The notes: a model not told the origin generated them from the letters alone. A stretch of 64,000 nt of DNA from Streptomyces liliiviolaceus (GCF_018070025.1 NZ_JAGPYQ010000002.1:310001-374000); one strand, 5' to 3'; numbered from the stretch's first letter, positions 17,456 to 30,400 are shown. Numbers and translations: made by a program.

Positions 17456-18601
17456 TCAAGCAGCCTCCGCCGCCTCCCGCTGCACCCCGTCACGGTGGAT
17501 CGGGGTGCGCGTCCCCGTGAGGGGCGCGCCCGTTCCGCCGCGCCGGGCCGCGACGATCTCCGCCGCGATGGACAGGGCGGTCTCCTCCGGCGTACGGGCA
17601 CCGAGATCGAGGCCGATCGGCGACCGCAGCCGTGCCAGCTCCGCCTCGGTCAGGCCCACTTCGCGCAGCCGCCGGTCACGGTCCGCGTGGGTGCGGCGCG
17701 AGCCCATCGCCCCGACGAACGCGACCGGCATCCGCAGCGCCTGCTCCAGCAGCGGGATGTCGAACTTGGCGTCGTGGGTGAGCACGCACAGCACCGTGCG
17801 CCCGTCGGTGGCGGTGCCCCGCAGATAGCGGTGCGGCCAGTCGACGACCAGGTCGTCGGCCTCGGGGAAGCGGGCCCGGGTGGCGAACACGGGACGGGCG
17901 TCGCAGACCGTCACGTGATAGCCGAGGAACTTGCCGGCCCGTACGAGCGCCGCGGCGAAGTCGATCGCACCGAACACGATCATCCGCGGCGGCGGCACGT
18001 TCGACTCGACGAGCAGGGTGAGCCCGCCGGGGCAGTTGCTGCCGTCCTCCGAGAGATCGAGGGTGCCGGTGCGTCCGCCGTCCAGCATCGCCCGCGCCTC
18101 GGCCGCCGCCGTCCGGTCCAGCTCCGCGGAGCCGTTGCCGTACGACCCCTCGTACGAGCCGTCGGGGTGCACCAGCAGGGCCCTGCCGAGGAGTTCGGCC
18201 GGGCCCCGGACGACCCGGGCGAGTGCCCTGGGTTCGCCCGAGGTGACGGCCGACAGCGCCGAGCGGAACAGCTCACGGACCGGCGCCTCGGCGGCGACCG
18301 GGGTGATCATGATGTCGAGCACCCCGCCGCAGGTCAGACCGACCGCGAAGGCGTCCTCGTCGCTGTAGCCGAACCGTTCGAGGACGCTCTCGCCGTCCTG
18401 GAGCGCCTGCACGCACAGGTCGTACACCGCTCCTTCCACGCAGCCGCCGGAGACCGAGCCGATGACCGTGCCCTCGCCGTCGACGGCGAGGGCCGCGCCC
18501 GGGCCGCGCGGTGCGCTGCCGCCGACGGCCACCACGGTGGCCACGGCGAACTCACGGCCCTCCTCGACCCAGCGGCTCAGCTCGTCGGCGATGTCAAACA
18601 T
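17456..18601 (-). CDS. paoD: XdhC/PaoD-family molybdenum cofactor insertion chaperone
   Basis: 381 residues. The N-terminal XdhC/CoxI domain (residues 1-100) contains VAVGGSAPRGPGAALAV, GSVSGGCVEGAVYDL and LTCGGVLDIMI. The C-terminal Rossmann domain (about 185-350) includes MIVFGAIDFAAALVRAGKFL and VLTHDAKFDIPLLEQAL. XdhC proteins bind Moco, promote its sulfuration and insert it into xanthine dehydrogenase-family enzymes. Its start lies inside the end of the large-subunit gene (8-base overlap), matching the last position in pao/yag operons. The extra C-terminus ends in a basic tail. Confidence 0.88.
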   Translation of the reverse strand: MFDIADELSRWVEEGREFAVATVVAVGGSAPRGPGAALAVDGEGTVIGSVSGGCVEGAVYDLCVQALQDGESVLERFGYSDEDAFAVGLTCGGVLDIMITPVAAEAPVRELFRSALSAVTSGEPRALARVVRGPAELLGRALLVHPDGSYEGSYGNGSAELDRTAAAEARAMLDGGRTGTLDLSEDGSNCPGGLTLLVESNVPPPRMIVFGAIDFAAALVRAGKFLGYHVTVCDARPVFATRARFPEADDLVVDWPHRYLRGTATDGRTVLCVLTHDAKFDIPLLEQALRMPVAFVGAMGSRRTHADRDRRLREVGLTEAELARLRSPIGLDLGARTPEETALSIAAEIVAARRGGTGAPLTGTRTPIHRDGVQREAAEAA

Positions 18602-20723
18602 GCGGGCCCGCCGTGATGACGCGGTCCGGCCGGATCGGCAGGTTGCGGTGGCGGACACCGGTGGCGTGCCAGACCGCGTTGGCGATCGCCGCCGCGGCGC
18701 CCACGATGCCGATCTCGCCGATGCCCTTGATCCCGACCGGGTCGTCCGGGTCCGGGTCGTCGACCCAGTCCGCCTCGACGAGGGGTACGTCGGCGTTCGA
18801 GGCGACGTGGTAGCCCGCGAGGTCGGCGCCGTACAGGGCGCCGGTGTTCCGGTCCCTGACCGCCTCCTCGTGCAGGGCCATGGAGATGCCCCAGATCATC
18901 CCGCCGGTGAACTGGCCGCGGGCCGTGAGCGGGTTGATGATCCGTCCCGCGGCGAACATGCCGAGCATGCGGCGCACGCGGACCTCTCCGGTGCTCACGT
19001 CCACGGCGACCTCGGCGAACTGCGCCCCGAAGGAGTGCCGTTCCTTCTGTGCGAGGGCTCCGACGGCCGCGGTGGTGTCGGACCGGACGGTGATGCCCTC
19101 CGGCGGGATGCCGTCGCTCAGGGCGAGCCGCTCCCGCAGTTCGCCCGCCGCGGCCGTGACCGCCCAGGCCCAGGAGCGGGTGCCCATCGACCCGCCGGCG
19201 ATCATCGCAGGACCGAAGTCGCTGTCGCCGATCCGCACGTGCACCCGGTCGGTCGGCACCTCAAGGGCGTCGGCGGCGATCAGGGTGAGCGCCGTGCGGG
19301 CGCCCGTTCCGATGTCCGCCGCGTTGATCCGCACGGTGAAGGTGCCGTCGGCCTCCGCGGTGGCGGCGGCCGTGGACGGCATCGCTCCCACGAAGAAGGA
19401 GGCCGCCGCCGTCCCGGTGCCGATCAGCCAGCGGCCTTCCCGGCGCACGCCCGGTCGCGGGTCCCGGTCGGCCCAGCCGAAGCGGCGGGCGCCCTCCTCG
19501 AAGCAGGCGGGGAGGTTGCGGGTGCTGAACGGCAGCCCGGAGACCGGACCCACCTCGGGTTCGTTGCGCGTGCGCAGCTCGATCGGGTCGATGCCGAGCT
19601 TCTCGGCGAGTTCGTCGAGGGCGGACTCCAGCGCGAACGAGCCGGGCGCCTCGCCGGGGGCGCGCATGAACGTCGGGCTCGGCACGTCGAGCCGTACGAC
19701 CCGGTTGGCGGTGTGGTGGGCGGGCGCGTCGTACATCACGCGGGCCACACCGGCGCCGGACTCGATGAACTCGTGCACGGTCGAGGTCAGGCTCAGGCAG
19801 CTGTGCTCCAGCGCGCGCAGCCGTCCCTCGGCGTCGGCGCCGAGCCGGACCCGCTGGGTCGTTGGGCTGCGGTAGCCGGCGAGGGAGAACATCTGGCGGC
19901 GGGTCATGACGACCCGGACGGGGCGCGACAGGATCGTCGCGGCCATCACCGCGGCGACCTGGTGGGCGCGGACGCCCTTGCTGCCGAAGCCGCCGCCGAC
20001 GTGTTCGGAGCGCACGTGCACCGAGGCCGGGTCGAGCGAGAAGAGACTGGCGAGTTCGGCCGCGACCCAGATCGTGCCCTGGTTGGAGTCCACGACCTCA
20101 AGACGGCCGCCGTCCCACAGGGCGGTCGCCGCGTGGGGCTCCATCGAGTTGTGGTGCTCTTCGGGCGTGGTGTACTCGGCGTCCAGGACGACGGCGGAGG
20201 CGGCCAGTTCGGCTTCGAGGTCGCCCTTCTCCGTCACCGCGGGTCCGCCGGGGCCGGGAACGGAGTACGCGTCGGGGTGCTCGCCGGCGAAGGTGACGTC
20301 GTGCGCCTCCTCCTCGTAGTGCACCACCAGCGCCTCGGCGGCCTCCCTGGCCTGCTCGGAGGTCTCGGCGACGACCAGCGCCACCGGCCAGCCGGCGTGC
20401 GGCACCCGGTCGTGCTGGAAGACGGCGATGGTCGGGTCCGGCGGCATGCCCAGCATGCCCACGTAGTCGGTGTCGACGCGCGGGGCGTTCCCGTGGTGCA
20501 GGACGGCGAGGACGCCCGGCATGTCCAGGACCGGGCCGTCCTCCACCGAGCTGACGCGGCCCCGGGTGACCGTGGACAGCACCAGCCAGCCGTGGGCCAG
20601 TTCGGTGAAGGGGATCTCGGCCGCGTAGCGGGCCGCTCCGGTGACCTTGTCGCGGCCCTCCACTCGGGTGTGCGCGGCGCCGACGGCCGGTACCGCCCTG
20701 ATTCCGGTCGTGGTGGTGGTCAT
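18594..20723 (-). CDS. paoC: Aldehyde oxidoreductase molybdenum-binding subunit (PaoC/YagR-like)
   Basis: 709-residue large subunit of the xanthine oxidase family. It has an N-terminal a/b hammerhead domain (residues about 15-130), Moco-binding segments VRSEHVGGGFGSKGVRAH (about 230) and RAPGEAPGSFALESALDEL (about 345), and the C-terminal catalytic Glu loop KGIGEIGIVGAA (about 675). The family oxidises aldehydes or N-heterocycles by hydroxylation using water. Size and operon partners fit the PaoABC (periplasmic in E. coli) aldehyde oxidoreductase better than xanthine dehydrogenase. ATGA overlap with the FAD subunit. Confidence 0.88.
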   Translation of the reverse strand: MTTTTTGIRAVPAVGAAHTRVEGRDKVTGAARYAAEIPFTELAHGWLVLSTVTRGRVSSVEDGPVLDMPGVLAVLHHGNAPRVDTDYVGMLGMPPDPTIAVFQHDRVPHAGWPVALVVAETSEQAREAAEALVVHYEEEAHDVTFAGEHPDAYSVPGPGGPAVTEKGDLEAELAASAVVLDAEYTTPEEHHNSMEPHAATALWDGGRLEVVDSNQGTIWVAAELASLFSLDPASVHVRSEHVGGGFGSKGVRAHQVAAVMAATILSRPVRVVMTRRQMFSLAGYRSPTTQRVRLGADAEGRLRALEHSCLSLTSTVHEFIESGAGVARVMYDAPAHHTANRVVRLDVPSPTFMRAPGEAPGSFALESALDELAEKLGIDPIELRTRNEPEVGPVSGLPFSTRNLPACFEEGARRFGWADRDPRPGVRREGRWLIGTGTAAASFFVGAMPSTAAATAEADGTFTVRINAADIGTGARTALTLIAADALEVPTDRVHVRIGDSDFGPAMIAGGSMGTRSWAWAVTAAAGELRERLALSDGIPPEGITVRSDTTAAVGALAQKERHSFGAQFAEVAVDVSTGEVRVRRMLGMFAAGRIINPLTARGQFTGGMIWGISMALHEEAVRDRNTGALYGADLAGYHVASNADVPLVEADWVDDPDPDDPVGIKGIGEIGIVGAAAAIANAVWHATGVRHRNLPIRPDRVITAGPHV

Positions 20724-21712
20724 CGGGCGGCCTCCTCGGCGAGTTCGCTCAGCACGGCGACGACGAGGTTGCGCATGAGTGTCACCTTGTATCCGTTGTG
20801 CGGCAGCGGCCGGGCGGCCGCCAGTTCGGCGTCGGCGGCAGCGGCGAAGGCGGCGGCGTCGACGGGTCCGCCGATCAGGGCCGCTTCGGCCGCGCGGGCG
20901 CGCCACGGCCGGGACGCGACGGCCCCGAAGGCGAGGCGCACCTCGTGCACGACACCGTCGCGGACGTCGAGCGCGGCGGCGATCGAGCCGATCGCGAAGG
21001 CGTACGAGGCCCGCTCGCGCACCTTGCGGTAGCGGGAGTTGGCCGCCACCGGGGCGGGCGGCAGGACGACGCCGGTGATCAGTGCGCCCGGCGGCAGGGC
21101 GGTCTCCAGGTGCGGGGTGTCGCCCACCGGCAGGTAGAAGTCGGTGAGGGGCAGTTCGCCCGGCCCGTCGGCCGTCTCGTAGGTGACGACGGCGTCGAAG
21201 GCCGTGAGCGCCACTCCGAGGTCGGAGGGGTGGGTGGCCACGCAGTGGTCGGAGGCGCCGAGGATGGCGTGGTTGTGGTGCTCGCCCTCGATGGCGGGGC
21301 AGCCGCTGCCGGGCTCGCGCTTGTTGCACGGCTTGGTCACGTCGGCGAAGTAGCCGCAGCGGGTGCGCTGCAGCAGGTTCCCGCCGACGGTCGCCATGTT
21401 GCGCAGCTGCCCGGAGGCGCCGGCGAGGACCGCCTGGGTAAGGGCCGGGTAGCGGCGGCGCACGTCGGGGTGGGCGGCGAGGTCGCTGTTGGTGACGGTC
21501 GCGCCGATGCGCAGCCCGCCGTCCTCGGTCGACTCGATGCGGTCCAGCGGCAGTTCGCGTACGTCGACGAGCCGGCCGGGGCGCTCGACGCCGGTCTTCA
21601 TCAGATCGACGAGGTTGGTGCCGCCGCCGAGGAACCGGGCGTCCGGGTCGGCGTCGAGGAGCGCGAGGGCGCCGGAGACGTCGAGGGCGCGCTGATATCC
21701 GAACTCCTTCAT
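20720..21712 (-). CDS. paoB: Aldehyde oxidoreductase FAD-binding subunit with extra 4Fe-4S segment (PaoB/YagS-like)
   Basis: 330 residues. FAD motifs are FLGGGTNLVDLMK (residues about 28-40) and QLRNMATVGGNLLQRTRC (about 102). A Cys-rich insertion, CGYFADVTKPCNKREPGSGC then HCVATHPSDL, carries the cysteines that bind a [4Fe-4S] cluster in PaoB. This feature is absent from ordinary xanthine dehydrogenase FAD subunits and places the operon in the Pao/4-hydroxybenzoyl-CoA reductase-like branch. ATGA overlaps on both sides indicate coupled translation. Confidence 0.88.
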   Translation of the reverse strand: MKEFGYQRALDVSGALALLDADPDARFLGGGTNLVDLMKTGVERPGRLVDVRELPLDRIESTEDGGLRIGATVTNSDLAAHPDVRRRYPALTQAVLAGASGQLRNMATVGGNLLQRTRCGYFADVTKPCNKREPGSGCPAIEGEHHNHAILGASDHCVATHPSDLGVALTAFDAVVTYETADGPGELPLTDFYLPVGDTPHLETALPPGALITGVVLPPAPVAANSRYRKVRERASYAFAIGSIAAALDVRDGVVHEVRLAFGAVASRPWRARAAEAALIGGPVDAAAFAAAADAELAAARPLPHNGYKVTLMRNLVVAVLSELAEEAAR

Positions 21713-22305
21713 GCCGCTGCCCCTTCGTGCTCGGTGCCCTGCTCGGCCTGGGCGGCGCGTGCGGCGGCGTCGGCCTCGGCCGCGCGGGCGACCGCCTGCA
21801 CGATGGACACGTACGCGCCGCAGCGGCACAGGTTGCCGCTCATGCGCTCGCGGATCTCGTCGGGGGTCAGGGGCGGCGGTCCCGCTTCGGGGCGTACGTC
21901 GTCGGTGGCGGCGCTCGGCCAGCCGGCGGCGTGCTCCTCGATGACGGCGACGGCCGAACAGATCTGGCCAGGTGTGCAGTAGCCGCACTGGTAGCCGTCG
22001 AGGTCGAGGAAGGCCTGCTGTACGGCGTGCAGCTGGTCGCCCTCGGCGACGCCCTCGATGGTGGTGATCTCCCGGCCCTCGGCCGCCACCGCCAGTTGCA
22101 GACAGGAGACGGCCCGGCGTTTGTCGATCAGGACCGTACACGCCCCGCATTGCCCCTGGTCACAGCCCTTTTTGGTGCCGGTCATATCGAGGCGCTCACG
22201 CAGGGCGTCGAGCAGGGTGGTGCGGTGGTCGACGGTCAGGGAGTGCTTCTCGCCGTTGATGTTCAAAGTGACGGCGCTGTACGTCGACGGGGGCGCTGTG
22301 GCCAT
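21709..22305 (-). CDS. paoA: Aldehyde oxidoreductase 2Fe-2S subunit (PaoA/YagT-like)
   Basis: 198 residues with two [2Fe-2S] clusters. The plant-type N-terminal cluster is KKGCDQGQCGACTVLI plus a distal Cys (residues about 46-68). The helical C-terminal cluster is CGYCTPGQICS and NLCRCGAYVSI (about 103-155). E. coli PaoA has a Tat signal; none is visible here, so a cytoplasmic enzyme is likely. ATG 22305 follows AAGAAGG by about 7 bases. The C-terminus is Ala/Glu-rich. It is the first gene of the operon, facing a TetR gene. Confidence 0.88.
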   Translation of the reverse strand: MATAPPSTYSAVTLNINGEKHSLTVDHRTTLLDALRERLDMTGTKKGCDQGQCGACTVLIDKRRAVSCLQLAVAAEGREITTIEGVAEGDQLHAVQQAFLDLDGYQCGYCTPGQICSAVAVIEEHAAGWPSAATDDVRPEAGPPPLTPDEIRERMSGNLCRCGAYVSIVQAVARAAEADAAARAAQAEQGTEHEGAAA

Positions 22306-22646
22306 GATCAGCCTTCTTTCACATTCCCGGGCCGTCCGACGAGGACGGTCCGGCAGGCAGAGAGAACGGAAAACCGCTATAGACGTAAGGGACGCGCGGA
22401 GGCGTCGGAACACGGACCGGGAGTGGTGTCGGGTGGGGGGACGGCGCCCCGGGCAACGGTGGCGGGCCGGAAGCGTGCATGATGCAAGCAGGCAGGACCG
22501 CGGCCGACCACCGCCATCTGTCCAGGCAGGACGACTCGCCGGTAAGGTGTACCTAACCGGACAGTTGTCCGCTCACGAGAAAACGTAGTGGACACCTGTC
22601 CGCTTAGCAAGGACGGGATTCGGCCACGGACCCGCGAGGAGGACGC
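22306..22646. promoter_or_regulatory. Divergent promoter region with three palindromes (pao operon / TetR)
   Basis: 341 bases without a gene. Near the TetR end are GGTAAGGTGTACCTAACC (22541-22558, imperfect palindrome), CGGACAGTTGTCCG (22558-22571, perfect) and GGACACCTGTCC (22590-22601, perfect), the last two sharing GGACA/TGTCC arms. A further TGTCC/GGAC pair lies around 22519-22532. The TGTCC palindromes are the best candidates for the adjacent TetR. The side next to paoA shows nothing distinctive. Confidence 0.65.
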
Positions 22647-23228
22647 GTGGGGCACAAGAAGGACGCACCTCTGCGCTCGGACGCGCAGCGCAACCGCGAA
22701 CGCATCCTGGAAGTGGCCGTGGCCGAGCTGACGCTCTGTGCGGACGCCCCGCTCAGTGTCATCGCCAAGAAGGCGGGCGTCGGGCAGGGCACGTTCTACC
22801 GCAATTTCCCCAACCGCGAGGCGCTCGTCCTGGAGATCTACCGCCACGAGATGCAGCAGGTCGCCGACGCCGCGTGCGAGCTGCTCCACACCCATGAGCC
22901 GGAGCGGGCGCTGCGCGAGTGGATGGACCACCTGGCCCGGTTCGCCATGACCAAGGCGGGTCTGGCGGACGCGATCCGGCAGGCCACCAGCGCGCCCGGC
23001 GGCCCGGCGAAGCCCGAACCCACTCCGGTGGCGTCCGCGGCGCTGCTGCTCCTGCGCACGAACGAGGAGGCGGGCACCATCCGCCCCGGGGTGACCGAGG
23101 ACGACTTCCTCCTCGCCATCGCGGGGCTCTGGCAGCTCGACCCCCACGGGGACTGGCAGTCGCGCGCGGCCCGCCTCCTGGACTTCGTGATGGACGGGCT
23201 GCGCGCGGGGGCCCCGGGCCGCCGGTGA
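22647..23228 (+). CDS. TetR-family regulator of the pao operon
   Basis: 193 residues. The HTH spans residues 12-58 (QRNRERILEVAVAELTL, VIAKKAGVGQGTFYRNFPNRE). The C-terminal half resembles the SBM/TetR_C subgroup common beside oxidoreductases (LREWMDHLARFAMTKAGLADAI). GTG 22647 follows GAGGAGG. It is divergent from the pao operon, with GGACA-N2-TGTCC palindromes between, so repression of both is likely and the inducer may be an aldehyde. Confidence 0.87.
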   Translation: MGHKKDAPLRSDAQRNRERILEVAVAELTLCADAPLSVIAKKAGVGQGTFYRNFPNREALVLEIYRHEMQQVADAACELLHTHEPERALREWMDHLARFAMTKAGLADAIRQATSAPGGPAKPEPTPVASAALLLLRTNEEAGTIRPGVTEDDFLLAIAGLWQLDPHGDWQSRAARLLDFVMDGLRAGAPGRR

Positions 23229-23264
23229 GGCGGCCCGGTGCCCGCCGCGCTCAGGACAAGGGAC

Positions 23265-25955
<2,691 letters not shown>

Positions 25956-26096
25956 CGCCCGTCCTCCTCACAGCCCGGCACGTGCGTCCACCATCGGACC
26001 GTTCGGGGCGGGCCGCAATGCACCGCGGGAGGGTCGGCCGCGCGACTTCGGCGGACGATCGCACTCCGCTGACCAGCGGGGACGGCGGGCGGCCGG

Positions 26097-27272
26097 TCAG
26101 GCTTGGTTGCCCCACAGCACCCGCAGGCTGAGCGGCTTGCGGAAGACCAGTCCGTACGGCGCGGTGGGGTGGTCCGGGTCGAGGCGCAGGGCGGGGAGGC
26201 GTTCGAGGAGATGCCTCAGGGCGATACGGGTCTCCAGGCGCGCGAGATGGGCGGCGAGGCAGTAGTGCGGGCCGTGGGCGAAGGCCAGCTGGAGGCGCGC
26301 GTTGTCGCGGCGGACGTCGAACCTGTCGGGGTCGGGGAAGACGTCGGGGTCGCGGTTGGCGCCGGCCAGGGAGACGGTGACCAGGTCGCCGCGGCGGACG
26401 GTGACCGGGCCGAGGACGGTGTCGCGGGTGGCGTACCGGTCCACGACCGCGGCGCCCGGTTCGAGGCGCAGCGACTCCTCGATGGCGCCGTCCAGCAGGC
26501 CGGGGTCGGCGCGGACGAGGGCGAGTTGGTCGGGGTGGTTCAGCAGATGCAGCAGCGCGTTGGTGATCATGCCCTCGGTGGTCTCGATGCCGCCGAACAT
26601 CAGGACCGCGGCGTTGGACGCCACCTCGGCCGGTGTCAGCCGTCCGGCGGCGGAGACGAGGAGGGAGGCCGCGTCCCGGTCGGCGACGGTGGCCTCCACC
26701 GCCGCCCGCAGCTGTGCGTAGGCCGCGGTGCCGGCGGGACCCGCCGGCTGTCCGGCGGTGATGTCCGAGACCGCCGCCACGATGGAGTCGTACCAGGACA
26801 GGACGGTGGCGGTGCTCGTGCCGACCAGCCCGAGCGCCTCGGTGACGACGGCGACCGCGAGCGGACCGGCGAAGGCGCGTCGCAGATCGGCGCTGCCGGC
26901 GGGGGCCAGTGCGGTGATGAGCCGGTCGCTCTCCCCCTCGATGAAGGAGGCGAAGCCGTCGTGGACCGCCCGGGGGCGGAAGGGGGCGGTGAAGGGCTCA
27001 CGGTGGCGGGCGTGCGGGGCGCCGTCCAGGGACAGCATGCTCGGCCCGACGACCTGCGCGGTGGAGAACCGGGGGTCGTCGACCGTGAAGGTCTCGGCGT
27101 CCCGCATCACGCTCATCGCGAGGTCCCGGCGGGTCACCAGCCAGCCGTCCAGCTCGGGCAGCCAGGACACGGGCTCGTGCGCCCGCAGTCGCGCCAGGCG
27201 TGCGTGAGGGTCCACGGTGAGTTCGGCGAGGGTGGTGGCGGCGCCGAGGGGGGAGGAGGCGACGGCGTTCAT
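26097..27272 (-). CDS. Cytochrome P450
   Basis: 391-residue bacterial class I P450. The I helix is LMFGGIETTEGMI (usual A-G-x-D/E-T-T; here GGIETT), the K helix ExxR is EESLRLEPG, and the heme loop is FAHGPHYCLAAHLAR with Cys near residue 340. Two of the usual glycines in F-G-x-G-x-H-x-C-x-G are Ala. Partners would be a ferredoxin and a reductase; FprA lies 17 kb away in this window. No biosynthetic cluster surrounds it, so the substrate is unknown. Confidence 0.9.
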   Translation of the reverse strand: MNAVASSPLGAATTLAELTVDPHARLARLRAHEPVSWLPELDGWLVTRRDLAMSVMRDAETFTVDDPRFSTAQVVGPSMLSLDGAPHARHREPFTAPFRPRAVHDGFASFIEGESDRLITALAPAGSADLRRAFAGPLAVAVVTEALGLVGTSTATVLSWYDSIVAAVSDITAGQPAGPAGTAAYAQLRAAVEATVADRDAASLLVSAAGRLTPAEVASNAAVLMFGGIETTEGMITNALLHLLNHPDQLALVRADPGLLDGAIEESLRLEPGAAVVDRYATRDTVLGPVTVRRGDLVTVSLAGANRDPDVFPDPDRFDVRRDNARLQLAFAHGPHYCLAAHLARLETRIALRHLLERLPALRLDPDHPTAPYGLVFRKPLSLRVLWGNQA

Positions 27273-27370
27273 CGCGGGGTCCGGCGGCGCGAGGTCCGGG
27301 CGGGTATGGGGTATCCGGTCACACGCAAGGCTAACAATCGCCGTTCGGTGCCGGGGCGGTGCGTACCGGG

Positions 27371-27481
27371 GCCCTGCTCGGGCCTGCTCCGGGCCTGCTC
27401 GGGCCTGCTCGGGCCTGCTCGGGCCTGCTGGGGCCTGCTGGTGCCTGTTGGGGCCTGCCCGGCCGTACTCAGCCCTGTTCG
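27371..27481. repeat. Decamer tandem array at the 3' end of the LuxR-type gene
   Basis: About nine copies of a 10-base unit (GGGCCTGCTC and variants) run from 27371 to 27460 and decay into GCCCTGTTCG at 27472-27481, inside the last codons of the LuxR-type gene (stop 27469-27471). The array therefore looks grown from the gene's own tail. Confidence 0.75.
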
Positions 27482-30400
27482 GCCGCTCCTCGGTGGACTC
27501 GGTAGTTGGTGAGCACCGCGGTGACCACTTCGGTGCGGGAGCGCAGCCCGGTACGGGCGAACAGCCGGGTCAGGCGGTTGGCGACCGCGTCCTCGCTGAG
27601 CCGCAGCACCGTGGCGATCTGCCGGTTGGTGAGCCCTTCGGCGATCAGCGTCGCGAGCAGCTGCTCGTTCTCGGCGGTGGCCGCCCTGCGCCCGGGGACG
27701 GTGGTTCCTGCCTCGCGCATGGCGGTCCTGGTGTGGAAGCGGGGCAGTGCGGCGCCGCTCCCGCCGAACAGTTCGTACGCCTCGTGCAGCAGGGCGGGCG
27801 GGCCGGCGCCCGCCTCCGCGGCGGCGACGAGGGTCACCGCGGTCTCGTACGGCTGGCTGCGGGAGCGGGCCAACTCCACTGCCTCGCGCAGGTTTCCGTG
27901 CACCGTGCCGAAGGCGCCGGGACCGGCCCGGCCGGTCTGCCGCTGGACGTGGGCGGAGGCGAGCAGGTACCTCAGCCGTGTCCGCGCGTCCCCCGTGCGG
28001 TCGGAGATCAGCCGCAGGTGTCGCAGGCAGGTCGCCGCCTCGCCCGGACGTCCTTCGTCCGCGTGCGTCTCGGCGAGCGCGGCCCACAGTTCGTCGGTGC
28101 CGGCGATCTGGCCGCGGACCGCCGCCGCGTCCAGGCCGCGGCGCAGTGCCTTCTCGGCTCCTGCCGGATCGCCGAGGGCCCGCAGCAGCTCCGCCTCGAC
28201 GGCGTCGAGGGAGTACTCCAGCGGGCCCTCCTCAGGGCCGCGCGCGGTGTCCGCGCGCACGCTGTCGAGGAGGCGGCGGGCGCTCGTGGGGCGGCCCCGG
28301 GCCAGCAGCACGGCGGCGGTCCGCGCCGGGACGAGATGGCTGTCCGCCGCGGGGGTGCTCGTCTGGTTGTTCGCCAGCATCCAGCGGGCCGACTCCAGGG
28401 CCTCGTCCCAGCGGCCCTGGAGATGGCGCCACAGGAACAGGCTGCGCGGGGCCAGCAGATCGGCCGTCAGGCCCTGCGCGTCCAGCAGGGCCTCGGCCGC
28501 GCGCAGGTCCCGGCCGCTGAGCAGTTCGTCGAACATGGCGGTGGCCAGCGCGTGGACGTGACCGGTGTCGAGGTACGGGGCCTCCGGGAAGGCCAGTGAC
28601 TCCCGGAAGCGCTCCGGCCGGCCCAGTGCCAGTTCCGCCACGGCTCGGAAGTAGGCGGGCTTGGCCCGGGCATGGGCATCGGTGGCCCACACAGGTTCGG
28701 TCCGTGACAGCAGGTCCAGTGCCTCCTGCCACCGCTCCAGCTGGCTCAGGGCGAGGGCCCGGCCGGTCACGGCGGCCAGTTCGGGCAGCCGCAGCTCGTC
28801 CCACCAGCGCGCCGTGGCCAGCCGGGACAGGGCCCGCCAGTCCAGGTCGTTGGCCGTCGCCGCCGTGAACAGGGCGGCGGTGTCCTGCAGCGCCCGGGGG
28901 CCGAGGACGTCCGCCAGGTTGCGCAGGACCGACTCCGCGATGGTGCGGGCGGTGTGGTGGTCGCCGGCGTTGTAGGCGGCCTTGGCGTACCGGTGCAGGG
29001 CCGCGACGCGGTCGGCCGGCCGCTCGACGAGGTGGCAGGCCGCCCGGCACCAGCGGAGCACTCCCCTGCCCTCGGAGTCGGGGTGCAGTCTCTGCGCGGC
29101 GGCGGTCAGTTCGGCGACCGCGCGGTCGAGGTCGACGAGCGATCCGGCTTCCGCGACCCGGTCCGCGAGGTAGGCCACCGCGTCCGCCTCGTCCGGCAGG
29201 GCCACGCCCACGGGTCTTCGCCGCTGCGGGGTGACGCCTTCCGCGTCCTCCGTCCTCACCGCGTCCTGTTCCGCCCACAGCGCCTCCACCGCGGTGGCGG
29301 ACAACCGGCTGCGCTCCAAGGGCCCGAGCCGCTCCCGAACGGCATGCGCCACGACAGGCAGGCGGAACCGCCAGCCGGGCGGGGGTGTGTCGTCGGGGGC
29401 GGGGAGGGTGGCGTCCTGGGAGGTGGGCGCGGGGGTGGGCGTGCCGTCGACGTCCAGCGCCGGGAGGGGTTCCGTGATGTCCGCGTCGGTCAGGGCGCGG
29501 AGCGCGTCGCTCACCTCGTTCGTGGGGAGGCCGGTCGATGTCGCGATCAACAGCAGGGCCCGGCCGCCGAGCGGCCACAGGGTGCTCAGGGCACCGGCCA
29601 CCGTGCGGCACGGCTCGCCCAGTGCGTCCAGCGCCGTCATGAACCGGTCGTCGTCCGACAGCACCGGCGTCGGTCTTCGCGCGCCGACGAAGGCGTGCCC
29701 GTCGGCCACTCTGATCGCGCCCTGCCGCGTCCACCCGGTGAGCAGTGCGTCGATTGCGCCGGGGACCCCGAGGGTCAGCTCCCGCACCCGCCGGGCCAGC
29801 GTCGTGTCGGGCGCGGCCCGCAGCCGCCGTGCCACCACGGTGGTGGTCTCCTCCGATCCGAGCCGGGACAGGACGAGCGTGTGGGTCCCGCCGACGCTCT
29901 CCCACCCGGTCGCCCCCTGCCCACCGCGGGCCGCTTCCGAGGCCAGCAGCCGTACGGTGTGCGGCACTCGCGCGAAGTCGGTCTCCCGGAGCACGGCCAG
30001 CGAGGCGGCGTCGGCGTGCTGGAGGTCGTCCATCAGCACGACAACGGGCGCGAGCCCGGGCTGTGCGAGAGCGGCGCGCAGCAGTCCCGCCATGGCCGTC
30101 CCGTCACGCTGCTCGGCCGCCCGCAGGGCCTCGGTGGCCGGCCGCGCCGACCGAGTCGATCGTCGGTGTGCCGCGGCCGGGCGGTGCTCCTCCAGCGCCA
30201 TGACCAGCCGCAGCGCCAGCAGAAACGGCCGTACGCCGTCGCCGGGTACGCAGCCCACGGCGAGCACGGCCGTCCCCTGGGCGCGGAGCAGTTCACCGAC
30301 CGCGTGCACGAACTCGGTCCGCCCGGCGCCCCGTTCACCGCGGACGAGCACCAGGCGCGGCCCGCCCGGATCGCCCAGCCGGCCATGGACCTCGTCCAAC

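Noticed and set aside
18594..22305. Xanthine dehydrogenase or CO dehydrogenase operon
   Set aside because: The FAD subunit contains the PaoB-type extra Cys cluster, the large subunit lacks the CODH active-site loop (AYxCSxR), and operon order with an XdhC-type last gene matches pao.
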